This document shows, one piece after another, positions 42,983 through 51,995 of a stretch of DNA of 64,000 nucleotides (the first letter of the stretch is position 1; every line of letters begins with the position of its first letter). The position numbers were made by a program, and so were the translations under genes. Origin of the DNA: Lachnospiraceae bacterium. GTDB taxonomy: Bacteria; Bacillota; Clostridia; Lachnospirales; Lachnospiraceae. The DNA is taken from contig CASJPF010000009.1 in NCBI GenBank assembly GCA_949383255.1, positions 1-64,000 on the forward strand, written 5' to 3'. The notes beneath the pieces were generated by a model. The model ran no database searches. It saw only the letters and a list, made by a program, of their open reading frames with translations, and was not told the DNA's origin.

Positions 42983-45900
42983 ATGAAAAAAAAGAAAAAA
43001 ATGAGATTACAGAATATGGACAGAAGAAGACCAACAAAGTACGCTGACATTGATACAGAAGATTTTTACAGGGAAGATATAGAATCAGAACAAGAGCATT
43101 TTGATACAGATGAGGATGACGACGAATACATTGTTGCGTATTCCAGTGAAGATAGGACTATTGGTACATACAGACAGGAGGAGATGCAGGAGTATGCTGA
43201 TGAGTATGCATCAGAGCTGGAAAATGAGGAGTATGAGGAATTTGAGACTTATGAGCCCGAAGAATATGACTCCAAGGAGTATGAGGAATTTGAAGAATAT
43301 GAAGAATCCGAAGAATATGACTCCGAGGGGTATGAGGAACTTGAGACTTATGAGTCCGAAGAATATGACTCCGAAGAGTACGAGGCCCCCAAGACTTATG
43401 AATCTGAAGAATATGATTCTGAGGAGTTTGAAGAATATGAAGAACCCGAAGAGTATGAGTTCGAAAAATATGACTCTGAAGAGTATGAGGCCCCCAAGAC
43501 TTGTGAGTCCGAAGAATATGACTCCGAGGAGTATGAAGAACCCGAAGAATATGACTCCGAGGAGTATGGGGAGTCGCAATCTTATGAGTCAGAGAAGTAT
43601 AAATTAGAAGAGGCAGAATCACAATTTAACACGAAAGAAATCAATATTGATTTGTACGAAGCTGATGATTATGCGGAGGACACAGAAAGTTATTATGAAC
43701 ATTCTGAGGAGGATTATGATGAGGATACATATGAGTATTATGACGACGAGGATTATGACGAGGACTCTTTTGACATAGCATTTGGTGCATATAATGACAG
43801 CTATCAAAATGATATTGCAACGTTTGATACCAAAGAGAAAATAAGTTTTTTGCAGAGGGTAAAATTGCGAATGCACCATCTGACAGTTTTTGATGCTGTC
43901 CTTGCTTGTACAGGTGTTGTTGTGTTGGTGGCTGCGGTTGTGATTTTCAGTATGTTTATTCAGTCCAATCAGCTAAACAAGCAGATTGAAGCGTTGGCGC
44001 CTTTGGGGGATGAATTAAAGAACTTAGGAATTGTGGGTGATGATGGTTTGCTTGCCATGTCAAACGCTGCGCTTTCTGGCATGTTTGCAGAAGAAGAGAC
44101 AAGTTCAGAGGAGATTTCTTCGATTGAAGTGGTTGCGGAACCAGAGACTGCCAAAGTGAATGTGAGTTTTGTGTCAGTGGAGAAAGATCTAAAAATACGG
44201 TTTACAGATGCCAATACAGGAGAGCTGATTACTGGGACACCCTTTGAGGTGACATTGACAAATGCAAAAGGAAAACAGCTTGTGTTGACAGATGACGATA
44301 TGGACGGAATGATTTATGCACAGAATATCAATGCAGGCGTGTTTGATGCGATTGTGACCTCGACAGAAAAATATAAATTCCCAGCAATTGCGCAGCATGT
44401 AACAGTGAAGGATAAGGTTGAGTATGTTGTAATTAATGTGCAAGATGAGGTGAAGACAGAGAAGCAGATTGATGTGGCGGTGGAGGATACGCAAAAAAAT
44501 GACGCAGCAGCGGAGGCAGAAGTACTCAAAGATACGGTGGAGTGGGTGGAATCTACAAAGACTCCTGTGAGTGGTTCAGAGAGTTATCTTCTTGTGGATA
44601 AAAATACCATTGCAGATCCATCACAAGTTTCAAGATTGGCAGCAAGAATGCTCTTTGACACGCTCAATGTATCGTTAGATCAGTCAGAGGCAGTAATGAC
44701 AACAGGGGCTGTACTTGAGCTGAAAGGAACAAAATTTACAGATGCACAAGAGGGAGATATTGCATATCAGTATAAGACAGAATGGAAAAGCTCTGATGAA
44801 AGTGTTGCGTCTGTCAGTGATGGTAAGGTAACAGCAAAGGCAGAAGGAACAGCAATTATTACATACACAGTTACCAAAAAGACAATTACAACCACATATG
44901 AGCCCAAGGAGCCAGTGGAAGAGACGTTGGAAATTACCCTTGAAGATTATGAGAGTCTAAACGATAAGCAGAAGGAAAAGTGCACACCAATTAAAGATGA
45001 CGCGGATCAGACAATTGGATATATCTATCAAAAAGTAACAGAACCAGAAAAAAAGACAGACGAGACAACGGAAACTGCAAGTGCTGAGTGTAAGATAACT
45101 GTCGAGGCAGTAAAAATTGCATCAGGAAGTTTGGAAATTGTAAAGAGTGCGGACAGCTGCACTGTCGGGGAAACATTGACTGTAAAGCCGTCAAAATTGG
45201 TGTACACTAAACAGGATGGAAGCACAGAGACGATCACAGAAAAGTTTCCAGCGATTACATGGAACAGTGGAGATCCTTCCATTGCCACGGTTGACACAGA
45301 AGGTGTTGTGACAGGTATTCAAGAAGGAAAAGTGCAGATTACAGGAACTGTCGGAATCCAGGGTGCTGATGGGACGGAGCTAAAAATTAGCAGCAATGTG
45401 GAAATTCGTATTACCAGTGGAGATAAAAAGGTGCTTACAATTGCGCTTGATCGGACAAAAGATGTTACCTTGCCAGTAGGAGGAACAACAACACTTGTGG
45501 CAACGGTTTCCAATTACAAGTCGGATGCGGGTGTGACATGGGAAAGTTCTGATACAAATGTGGCGACAGTTGATGAAAAAGGAGTGGTTACTGCAATCGC
45601 GGCAGGAAGTGTGACAATTACTGCAATTACAAAGGAGCAAGATGCAGATGGCAATTCGCTAAAAGCAACTTGTGTCGTCACAGTTCATTCCAATGTAGAA
45701 GCAGATACAACAACAAAACTAAAAGATAAGAATGGAAATCAAATTTATATTAAAAATACTGATGGCAGTTATAGGGAAGCAGTCTATGCGGACTATTTTA
45801 ACAGCGAGGAGTTTTATATTATATCGCAGCCACAATATATCTATACAGGTTGGCAGACAATAGACGGTAAGACGTATTATTTTGACAAAACTGGTAATGT

Positions 45901-46573
45901 TGTGACTGGGACACAGATTATTCAGGGTGTGACTTATAATTTTGGTGCAGATGGAGCAATTGCAACTTCGGTGAATGGCTCTACGTTTGGCATTGATGTG
46001 TCTAGACATAATGGGAAGATTGATTGGAATGCAGTTAAAGCGTCAGGTGTAGATTATGTTATTATTCGCTGTGGATATAGAGGTTCTGCTACAGGAGTTC
46101 TAATTGAGGACCAATCTTTTCGGACAAATATTAAGGGGGCTACAGCAGCCGGCTTAAAAGTTGGCGTGTATGTGTTCTCGCAGGCAATCAATGAGGTTGA
46201 GGCGGTCAAAGAGGCATCTTTGGCGGTAAGCCTTGTAAAAGGCTATAATCTTACTTATCCAATTTTTATTGATACAGAGTCCAGCGGCGGCAGGGCAGAC
46301 AAAATTGATAGAGCGACGCGAACCGCAGTTGTCAATGCCTTTTGCCAGACTGTTGCAAGTGCCGGATATAAGCCGGGAATTTATGCATCAAAAACATGGT
46401 TTGAGGACAAACTAAATATGGGTGCGATTGGAAATTATAAGATTTGGCTTGCACAGTATTCTACTGCGCCTACTTATAGTGGCAGATACGATATGTGGCA
46501 GTATTCTAGCAAAGGTAAAATTAGCGGAATTAGTACAAAAGTAGATTTAAACTATAGTTACTTAGGGTATTAG
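42983..46573 (+). CDS. Membrane-anchored GH25 lysozyme-like protein with acidic tyrosine-rich cytoplasmic region
   Basis: 1196 aa. Residues 1-295: basic start, then an acidic repeat region (about 83-210) of EEYDSEEYE-like units and a second D/E/Y-rich stretch (about 215-265). A single helix at about 300-325 puts the rest outside. Then a prealbumin-like domain (about 390-495), three Ig-like Big_2 domains (about 565-635, 713-800, 814-895), a cell-wall-binding repeat (GWQTIDGKTYYFDKTGN, about 950-1000) and a C-terminal GH25 domain from about 1002, with FGIDVSRHNG (catalytic Asp) and IFIDTESSG (catalytic Glu). It cuts peptidoglycan glycan strands or a related wall glycan. The acidic part faces the cytoplasm and is highly unusual for a lysozyme. 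The stop codon lies inside the target duplication of a MITE. Confidence 0.9.
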   Translation: MKKKKKMRLQNMDRRRPTKYADIDTEDFYREDIESEQEHFDTDEDDDEYIVAYSSEDRTIGTYRQEEMQEYADEYASELENEEYEEFETYEPEEYDSKEYEEFEEYEESEEYDSEGYEELETYESEEYDSEEYEAPKTYESEEYDSEEFEEYEEPEEYEFEKYDSEEYEAPKTCESEEYDSEEYEEPEEYDSEEYGESQSYESEKYKLEEAESQFNTKEINIDLYEADDYAEDTESYYEHSEEDYDEDTYEYYDDEDYDEDSFDIAFGAYNDSYQNDIATFDTKEKISFLQRVKLRMHHLTVFDAVLACTGVVVLVAAVVIFSMFIQSNQLNKQIEALAPLGDELKNLGIVGDDGLLAMSNAALSGMFAEEETSSEEISSIEVVAEPETAKVNVSFVSVEKDLKIRFTDANTGELITGTPFEVTLTNAKGKQLVLTDDDMDGMIYAQNINAGVFDAIVTSTEKYKFPAIAQHVTVKDKVEYVVINVQDEVKTEKQIDVAVEDTQKNDAAAEAEVLKDTVEWVESTKTPVSGSESYLLVDKNTIADPSQVSRLAARMLFDTLNVSLDQSEAVMTTGAVLELKGTKFTDAQEGDIAYQYKTEWKSSDESVASVSDGKVTAKAEGTAIITYTVTKKTITTTYEPKEPVEETLEITLEDYESLNDKQKEKCTPIKDDADQTIGYIYQKVTEPEKKTDETTETASAECKITVEAVKIASGSLEIVKSADSCTVGETLTVKPSKLVYTKQDGSTETITEKFPAITWNSGDPSIATVDTEGVVTGIQEGKVQITGTVGIQGADGTELKISSNVEIRITSGDKKVLTIALDRTKDVTLPVGGTTTLVATVSNYKSDAGVTWESSDTNVATVDEKGVVTAIAAGSVTITAITKEQDADGNSLKATCVVTVHSNVEADTTTKLKDKNGNQIYIKNTDGSYREAVYADYFNSEEFYIISQPQYIYTGWQTIDGKTYYFDKTGNVVTGTQIIQGVTYNFGADGAIATSVNGSTFGIDVSRHNGKIDWNAVKASGVDYVIIRCGYRGSATGVLIEDQSFRTNIKGATAAGLKVGVYVFSQAINEVEAVKEASLAVSLVKGYNLTYPIFIDTESSGGRADKIDRATRTAVVNAFCQTVASAGYKPGIYASKTWFEDKLNMGAIGNYKIWLAQYSTAPTYSGRYDMWQYSSKGKISGISTKVDLNYSYLGY
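43229..43612 (+). repeat. Tandem degenerate repeats encoding acidic Tyr/Ser region
   Basis: Degenerate units of about 30-36 bases built on GAAGAATATGACTCCGAGGAG encode EEYDSEEYE-type peptides with alternating APKTYES, ELETYES and EPEEYDS variants. Such tandem repeats usually vary in number between strains by recombination. All three forward frames and the reverse strand stay open across it because the repeat lacks stops; these are not genes. Confidence 0.8.
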
Positions 46574-46578
46574 AATTA

Positions 46579-46748
46579 GTAACAGTTCAGCCTTCGGCTT
46601 CCTGTTACGTGCATCAAGCCATGCAAAACCACTTCGTGGTGTCAAAGCCACGTACCGTGCCTTGATGCTTCTCAATCGCAACATTGTTTTACGTGGCTTA
46701 TAAAGCCATAATTTGCAGTAAATGCAAAGTCCTAGACTGAACTGTAAC
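46579..46748. mobile_element. 170-bp MITE with 8-bp target duplication, copy B2
   Basis: Inverted relative to 14197-14333. Ends GTAACAGTTCAG (46579-46590) and CTGAACTGTAAC (46737-46748), flanked by TAGAATTA at 46571-46578 and 46749-46756. The first three bases of the left duplication are the TAG stop of the GH25 gene, so insertion left the protein intact. On the minus strand its first 37 bases, a 30-base inner block and the last 14 bases are identical to copy B1; the middle differs in length. It lies just upstream of the rfbB promoter. Confidence 0.88.
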
Positions 46749-46769
46749 TAGAATTACTTTTCATTAGAC

Positions 46770-46798
46770 TTGCATTATTTCCAATTTTAGGATAAAAT
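46770..46798 (+). promoter_or_regulatory. Promoter of the rfbBA region
   Basis: TTGCAT at 46770-46775, 17-base spacer, TAAAAT at 46793-46798. The first part, TTGCAnnATTTCCAA, is shared with the promoter at 61771, suggesting a common control element. Confidence 0.65.
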
Positions 46799-46835
46799 AG
46801 CAAAAAAGATAGTTGCTTATGGAGGTAAATTTTTG

Positions 46836-47912
46836 ATGAGAACTTATTTGGTGACTGGCGGTGCGGGGTTTATTGGATCCAATTATATTCATTATATGTT
46901 TCGCAAATACGACAATGCAATTCGGATTATCAATGTAGATGCCCTGACCTATGCTGGAAATCTTGAGAATTTAAAAGAGATTGAAAACAGAGAGAACTAT
47001 ACATTTATCAAGGCGGATATCACAGATAAGGAAGCGATTGCAAAGATTTTTGTGGAGAATGATATTGACAGAGTGGTTCATTTTGCAGCGGAAAGTCATG
47101 TGGACAGAAGCATTAAGAATCCAGAAGTTTTTGTTCAAACAAATGTTCTTGGAACTGCAGTGATGCTTAACTGTGCAAAAGCAGCGTGGGAGCTTCCAGA
47201 TGGTAGTTTCCGAGAAGGGAAAAAGTTTTTGCATGTTTCGACAGATGAAGTTTATGGTTCTTTGGAGGAAGATGGCGGGTATTTTTATGAGACAACTCCC
47301 TATGCGCCGCACAGTCCTTACTCTGCGAGCAAGGCAGCCTCGGACATGCTTGTGCGTTCCTATATGGACACCTATCAGTTTCCGGCAAATATTACCAATT
47401 GTTCTAATAATTATGGACCCTATCAGTTCCCAGAGAAATTTATTCCGCTGGTCATTAACAATGCACTTCAAGGAAAGAAGCTTCCTGTGTATGGAGATGG
47501 CAGAAATGTGCGTGACTGGCTCTATGTCGAGGACCACGCCAAGGCGATTGATATGGTGCAAGAGCAGGGCAAGCTGTTTGAAACCTATAATATCGGCGGA
47601 CACAATGAGAAGCAAAATATAGAGATTATCCATATTATTCTTGAGACATTGCAGGAGCAGCTTGCAGAGGATGATCCGCGAAAGCAATTGGTATCTGATA
47701 ACCTAATCACCTATGTGGAAGACCGAAAAGGACATGATAGGCGTTATGCAATTGCACCGGATAAGATTAAGGCGGAGATTGGATGGGAGCCGGAGACAAT
47801 GTTTAAAGATGGTATTCGCCAGACAATTAAATGGTACTTTGAGCATAAGGATTGGATGAAAAATGCGACAAGTGGCGATTATCAGAAATATTATCAAGAA
47901 ATGTACAAGTAA
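46836..47912 (+). CDS. rfbB: dTDP-glucose 4,6-dehydratase
   Basis: 358 aa from ATG 46836, 10 bases after GGAGG (TTG 46833 also possible). Second step of dTDP-L-rhamnose synthesis: dTDP-glucose to dTDP-4-keto-6-deoxyglucose. [17 protein letters not shown] near the N-terminus binds [15 protein letters not shown] at about 87, STDEVYGSL at about 137 (Asp/Glu catalytic pair), YSASKAASD at about 167 (YxxxK), [15 protein letters not shown] and [14 protein letters not shown]. All are RmlB hallmarks. Confidence 0.95.
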   Translation: MRTYLVTGGAGFIGSNYIHYMFRKYDNAIRIINVDALTYAGNLENLKEIENRENYTFIKADITDKEAIAKIFVENDIDRVVHFAAESHVDRSIKNPEVFVQTNVLGTAVMLNCAKAAWELPDGSFREGKKFLHVSTDEVYGSLEEDGGYFYETTPYAPHSPYSASKAASDMLVRSYMDTYQFPANITNCSNNYGPYQFPEKFIPLVINNALQGKKLPVYGDGRNVRDWLYVEDHAKAIDMVQEQGKLFETYNIGGHNEKQNIEIIHIILETLQEQLAEDDPRKQLVSDNLITYVEDRKGHDRRYAIAPDKIKAEIGWEPETMFKDGIRQTIKWYFEHKDWMKNATSGDYQKYYQEMYK

Positions 47913-47932
47913 ATTTGGCTGAGCAGAGTGCA

Positions 47933-48027
47933 GGGAACGTCAATACCACAGCGGGTATGGCGTTCCCACTTTGGCGTAAAATATTCTCTCAAAGTCTTTT
48001 GTATCAACGTTGTTTTGAGAGAATATT
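47933..48027. repeat. Two strong hairpins between rfbB and rfbA
   Basis: Hairpin 1: GGGAACG (47933-47939) with CGTTCCC (47961-47967), plus inner ATACC/GGTAT. Hairpin 2: perfect 14-bp AATATTCTCTCAAA (47980-47993) with TTTGAGAGAATATT (48014-48027), 20-base loop, ending about 10 bases before the rfbA ribosome binding site. No T-run follows, so transcript processing, stability or attenuation is more likely than termination. Confidence 0.55.
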
Positions 48028-48052
48028 AAATGATACAGGAGGTTATTTTAAG

Positions 48053-48922
48053 ATGAAAGGAATAATATTAGCGGGCGGTTCTGGCACAAGGCTTTATCCT
48101 TTGACTAAGGCCATTTCAAAACAGATTATGCCAGTCTACGACAAACCGATGATTTATTATCCACTGTCGACTTTGATGCTTGCAGGAATTCGGGATATTT
48201 TAATTATCTCGACACCACGGGACCTTCCGGTGTTCCAAGAATTGTTTGGAACAGGGGACCAGCTTGGACTTCATATGGAGTATGCAATTCAGGAACAGCC
48301 GCGGGGACTTGCGGATGCGTTTATTATTGGGGCTGATTTTATTGGCGCGGATTCTGTGGCGCTAGTGTTGGGAGACAACATTTTCTATGGGCAAAGTTTC
48401 TCTAAGCTATTGCAGCGTGTTGCGGCAAAAAAGAGTGGTGCTACAATTTTTGGATACTATGTGCGTGACCCGCGGGAATATGGCGTGGTGGAGTTTGATG
48501 AGGATGGAAAAGCGATATCAATTGAGGAAAAGCCAGAGCATCCTAGAAGTAATTATGCGGTGCCCGGACTTTATTTTTATGACAATGATGTTGTGGAGAT
48601 TGCTAGAAATGTAAAGCCATCTGCGCGCGGAGAGATAGAGATTACAAGCATCAATAATGAATATCTGAAGCGGGGAGCGCTTACAGTGGAGACAATGGGG
48701 CGCGGTTTTGCATGGCTTGACACAGGAAATCACGACTCTCTTTTGGATGCGGCAGATTTTGTCTGCGCATTCCAAAAACGACAGGGACTCTATATTTCCT
48801 GTATTGAAGAGATTGCATATAAAAGGGGTTTCATCACTAAAGAACAGCTTTTGCAGCTTGCACAACCACTGATGAAGACAGATTATGGAAAGTATCTTGT
48901 AGAGGTTGCAAATGGACTCTAA
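48053..48922 (+). CDS. rfbA: Glucose-1-phosphate thymidylyltransferase
   Basis: 289 aa from ATG 48053 with AGGAGG 10 bases upstream; a longer frame from 47852 runs through intergenic hairpins and is not used. It makes dTDP-glucose from dTTP and glucose 1-phosphate. [20 protein letters not shown] at about 5-24 (nucleotide binding), [25 protein letters not shown] at about 105 (metal Asp), [20 protein letters not shown] at about 160, and [18 protein letters not shown] at about 218 are all RmlA signatures. It overlaps the next gene. Confidence 0.95.
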   Translation: MKGIILAGGSGTRLYPLTKAISKQIMPVYDKPMIYYPLSTLMLAGIRDILIISTPRDLPVFQELFGTGDQLGLHMEYAIQEQPRGLADAFIIGADFIGADSVALVLGDNIFYGQSFSKLLQRVAAKKSGATIFGYYVRDPREYGVVEFDEDGKAISIEEKPEHPRSNYAVPGLYFYDNDVVEIARNVKPSARGEIEITSINNEYLKRGALTVETMGRGFAWLDTGNHDSLLDAADFVCAFQKRQGLYISCIEEIAYKRGFITKEQLLQLAQPLMKTDYGKYLVEVANGL

Positions 48923-50219
48923 GGGAAAAAGGATAGGGATACTGCTCGTACTGTGCACCCTGTTGCTTGCTATGGCGGCAGTGGCGCTTGTCAATTACAA
49001 TAAACTTGTAGGACATGGTTCTGGAACGGTGGCGAACAACAGTACGAATAGTAATCCCAAACAGATTATAGAGGAGGACGGAAAGGTACACGGCGCGGAT
49101 TTGTCAGCATTTATGAGAGACAATGATTTTTTTGATGTCGAGGTGCCAAAAGGATCGAATCAAACTACATATGATGAGATGAACGAAAACGGCGAAACAG
49201 TACGAAATCTAACGCTTTTGGCAAGTTCTGTAGAGCGCGATATTCGAGTGAAGATTGTCGATGACAATGGAGAGACTGTGATAGGACAACCGTTTTCTGT
49301 GGAGGTCGCGGACACAGGGGTATATATTGATGAGGACAAAGATGGTATTATACGCATATCAGATATTAAACCTGGAGAGTATAAGGTTTCTTTGGAAGAA
49401 CAGCCAGGATTTAAGGTGCCTGCTGCACCAGTGAGTGTTCGGGTTCGGTCAATGGTATCCTATACAGTGATTGATGATATAGAGTATTTTGTGCACTCTG
49501 AAGCGGAGGTTGATATCTTAAAGGAGGACACAAAAGAAAAGAAGATTGACAGTGAAGATGAGGATGATACGCAGTATACAGCGCTTCTGGATGTAGAGGA
49601 GGAGCAAGGAAACGCAGTTCAATTAGGAATTGATGTCTCAAAGTGGAATGGTGAGATTGACTGGGAGGTTGTGAAAGCCGAAGGAGTTGATTTTGCAATT
49701 ATACGATGTGGATACAGAGGTTCTTCTTCAGGATGGCTCATTGAGGACCCATTTTTTTACCGAAATTTGACAGAGGCAAAAAAAGTGGGCATAAAGGTTG
49801 GGCTATACTTTTTTACACAGGCGACAAATCAGGTGGAGGCAGTTGAGGAGGCTAGTATGGTTGTAACACTTCTGGGCGAGACAACTTTGGATTATCCAGT
49901 TTTTATTGATACAGAAGGGGCAGGCGGAAATGGCAGAGCAGACAATTTGGATGCGGCGACAAGAACTGCAGTGGTCAATGCATTCTGTCAGACCATTCAA
50001 AATGCAGGGCTTGACGCAGGTGTGTATGCAAGCCGCAACTGGTATCTAAATAATCTCTATGTGGAGGAGATGAATGCGCCAAATATTTGGCTTGCAGAGT
50101 ACAGACAGACGCCTTTGTATGAGGGGCGTTATGATATGTGGCAGTATACTTCAAGCGGTGCAGTTGCTGGTATAGAGGGAAGAGTTGACTTGAATATTAG
50201 TTATCTGGGTGTAAACTAG
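48912..50219 (+). CDS. Membrane-anchored GH25 lysozyme-like protein
   Basis: 435 aa from ATG 48912 (AGAGG 6 bases upstream; TTG 48906 possible), overlapping rfbA by 11 bases. One N-terminal helix (about 9-28), a linker, a prealbumin-like domain (about 105-200) homologous to that of the 42983 protein, an acidic linker, and GH25 from about 238: GIDVSKWNG (catalytic Asp), FIDTEGAGG (catalytic Glu), [10 protein letters not shown]. It lacks the acidic N-terminal region, the Big_2 domains and the wall repeat, so it is a short paralogue. Together they probably remodel the wall where the polymer is attached (inference). Confidence 0.88.
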   Translation: MDSKGKRIGILLVLCTLLLAMAAVALVNYNKLVGHGSGTVANNSTNSNPKQIIEEDGKVHGADLSAFMRDNDFFDVEVPKGSNQTTYDEMNENGETVRNLTLLASSVERDIRVKIVDDNGETVIGQPFSVEVADTGVYIDEDKDGIIRISDIKPGEYKVSLEEQPGFKVPAAPVSVRVRSMVSYTVIDDIEYFVHSEAEVDILKEDTKEKKIDSEDEDDTQYTALLDVEEEQGNAVQLGIDVSKWNGEIDWEVVKAEGVDFAIIRCGYRGSSSGWLIEDPFFYRNLTEAKKVGIKVGLYFFTQATNQVEAVEEASMVVTLLGETTLDYPVFIDTEGAGGNGRADNLDAATRTAVVNAFCQTIQNAGLDAGVYASRNWYLNNLYVEEMNAPNIWLAEYRQTPLYEGRYDMWQYTSSGAVAGIEGRVDLNISYLGVN

Positions 50220-50319
50220 TACAGCGTTTTCTTAACCCTCGTATACTAAGTGCTTGATATTTGCGTCAGTGCAAGGCGGAGGAAGGAGGCAATGCGGTGG
50301 CATTGTCGACTGACGACAT

Positions 50320-50392
50320 GCGTGCGAATCCGTAATTTGTCAGCAGAGCTGACGCGCACGCCGCAGCAAGAATGCCATCGGCATTCTTGAAA
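50320..50392 (+). repeat. REP-like double-hairpin repeat, copy A2
   Basis: Six differences in 73 bases from 14092-14164. GCGTGCG/CGCACGC outer stem around GTCAG/CTGAC, then CAAGAATGCC/GGCATTCTTG with loop ATC (GAT in the other copy). Upstream, 50220-50319 forms further hairpins (CGTCAGT/ACTGACG enclosing CAATGC/GCATTG), making this copy about 173 bases long. Both copies start with TACAG straight after a TAG stop. Confidence 0.85.
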
Positions 50393-50417
50393 TAATTAGA
50401 AAGGAAAATGAAAAATC

Positions 50418-50984
50418 ATGGGAAAGATTACAGTAGAGGAATGTGTTGCAGATGGGATGGTCATAGAAGGATTGAAAGTGATTACACCACAAGTATTTGG
50501 CGACAACAGAGGATATTTTATGGAGACCTACAACTATAATGATTTTAAGGCGGCGGGTATCGATCAGGTTTTTGTGCAGGACAACCAGTCTGCTTCCAGA
50601 AAAGGAGTGCTTCGGGGACTGCATTTTCAGAAGAAGTTCCCGCAGGATAAGCTTGTACGCGCTGTCAGAGGAGAAGTGTTTGATGTTGTAGTTGATTTGC
50701 GGGAAGGGTCAAAAACCTTTGGAAAATGGTATGGAGTCTATTTATCGGAGGAGAATAAGAAACAGTTTTTTGTTCCAAAGAATTTTGCACATGGCTTTTT
50801 GGTGCTTTCAGACTATGCGGAGTTTTGTTATAAATGTACTGATTTTTATCACCCAAATGACGAGGGTGGTTTGTTATGGAATGATCCAGATATTGGGATT
50901 CAATGGCCGATTCCAGAAGGAATGGAGCTGACAATCCTAGAGAGAGATCAGAACTGGGGTGGCATAAAGGAATTTAAGAGATGA
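50418..50984 (+). CDS. rfbC: dTDP-4-dehydrorhamnose 3,5-epimerase
   Basis: 188 aa, cupin fold. VITPQVFGDNRGYFMETYN at about 20-38, FVQDNQSASRKGVLRGLHFQ at about 53-72 (catalytic His in GLHFQ), VVDLREGSKTFGKWYGVYLS, and FVPKNFAHGFLVLSD at about 115 with the second His are RmlC signatures. Third step of dTDP-L-rhamnose synthesis. No rfbD (reductase) is visible in this window. ATGA overlap with the exporter gene. Confidence 0.94.
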   Translation: MGKITVEECVADGMVIEGLKVITPQVFGDNRGYFMETYNYNDFKAAGIDQVFVQDNQSASRKGVLRGLHFQKKFPQDKLVRAVRGEVFDVVVDLREGSKTFGKWYGVYLSEENKKQFFVPKNFAHGFLVLSDYAEFCYKCTDFYHPNDEGGLLWNDPDIGIQWPIPEGMELTILERDQNWGGIKEFKR

Positions 50985-51982
50985 GAAAAGAATTGTCCAA
51001 GACCGCTGTCAAACTATATGTGACCCTTGCTGCAGCAGTGCTTGCGGCTGTGATTTTAATTCATCACAATCCGCTGGCAGACCCGCAGGAAGAGATGATT
51101 AAAAAGGTGATGGCTTGCTTCATTATTGTCAGTGCGATGGTGATTTTTTATCGGTTTTATGACAGATTGATCACACTTCCAGTAGAACTATGGCAGTCGC
51201 GCAAGCTAATCTGGAAGCTTGCAAAAAATGATTTTAAAAACCGTTATGCGGGGTCGTATCTGGGGCGTGTGTGGGCGTTTACGCAGCCTGTAGTTACAGT
51301 ATTGTTGTACTGGTTTGTGTTCGGACATGTTATGGGACAAGACAAGAAGGAGATTCTTAATGTCGGTGTGGAGGCGCCTTATGTATTGTGGCTTACAGCA
51401 GGACTTGTGCCGTGGTTTTACTTTAGTGAGGCGATTAACAACGGTACAACTTCGCTGTTGGAGTACAGTTATCTGGTTAAGAAGGTTGTGTTTAAAATCA
51501 GCATTATTCCAATTGTAAAGCTGATAGCGGCGTCATTTGTCCACTTGTTTTTTGTTGCGTTTATGTTGCTTGTGTATTTTGTGTATGGATATAGACCATC
51601 TATCTGCCTGTTACAACTTTTGTATTATAGTTTCTGCATGTTTATGTTTGTGTTGGCACTTAGCTATTCAACCTGCGCGATTGTTATTTTTTTCCGGGAT
51701 TTGACACAGATTATTAATATTTTATTGCAGGTTGGTATGTGGGCGACTCCAATTTTATGGAATATTGCCCTGCTGGATAACAGTCCCATTCTTCAAAAGA
51801 TTATGAAGATAAATCCAGTATTTTATATTGTGAATGGCTATCGGGATGCAATGTTTGCAGAGAAGTGGTTTTGGCAGGATTTTTATTCGACTGCTTACTT
51901 TTGGATTGTGACAGTGGTCTTTTTTGGTATTGGAGCATTAATATTCCGAAGGTTAAAAGTGCACTTTGCAGATGTACTGTAA
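50981..51982 (+). CDS. ABC-2 type polysaccharide exporter permease (Wzm/TagG-like)
   Basis: 333 aa. Two extra N-terminal helices (about 11-28, 41-58) precede the usual six-helix ABC-2 permease: LAKNDFKNRYAGSYLGRVWAFTQPVVTVLLYWFVFG at about 81-116 is the amphipathic start and first helix. It exports a lipid-linked polymer with the ATPase encoded next (start 13 bases later). The extra helices are unusual. Linked to the WTA-type priming enzymes 14 kb upstream. Confidence 0.92.
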   Translation: MRKELSKTAVKLYVTLAAAVLAAVILIHHNPLADPQEEMIKKVMACFIIVSAMVIFYRFYDRLITLPVELWQSRKLIWKLAKNDFKNRYAGSYLGRVWAFTQPVVTVLLYWFVFGHVMGQDKKEILNVGVEAPYVLWLTAGLVPWFYFSEAINNGTTSLLEYSYLVKKVVFKISIIPIVKLIAASFVHLFFVAFMLLVYFVYGYRPSICLLQLLYYSFCMFMFVLALSYSTCAIVIFFRDLTQIINILLQVGMWATPILWNIALLDNSPILQKIMKINPVFYIVNGYRDAMFAEKWFWQDFYSTAYFWIVTVVFFGIGALIFRRLKVHFADVL

Positions 51983-51995
51983 GCGAGGGGGAAAT

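Noticed and set aside
43101-43622. Long open frames in other frames and on the minus strand across the acidic repeat
   Set aside because: They are caused by a stop-free tandem repeat; peptides are low complexity and no ribosome binding site fits. The acidic frame belongs to the GH25 protein, which has a good start and a conserved C-terminus.
46971-47687. Minus-strand frame of 238 codons opposite rfbB
   Set aside because: Antisense shadow of a strongly conserved gene; the peptide is not protein-like and has no start signal.
47852-48052. Longer N-terminus for rfbA
   Set aside because: It would run through the rfbB end and the intergenic hairpins; ATG 48053 has AGGAGG and fits the family start.
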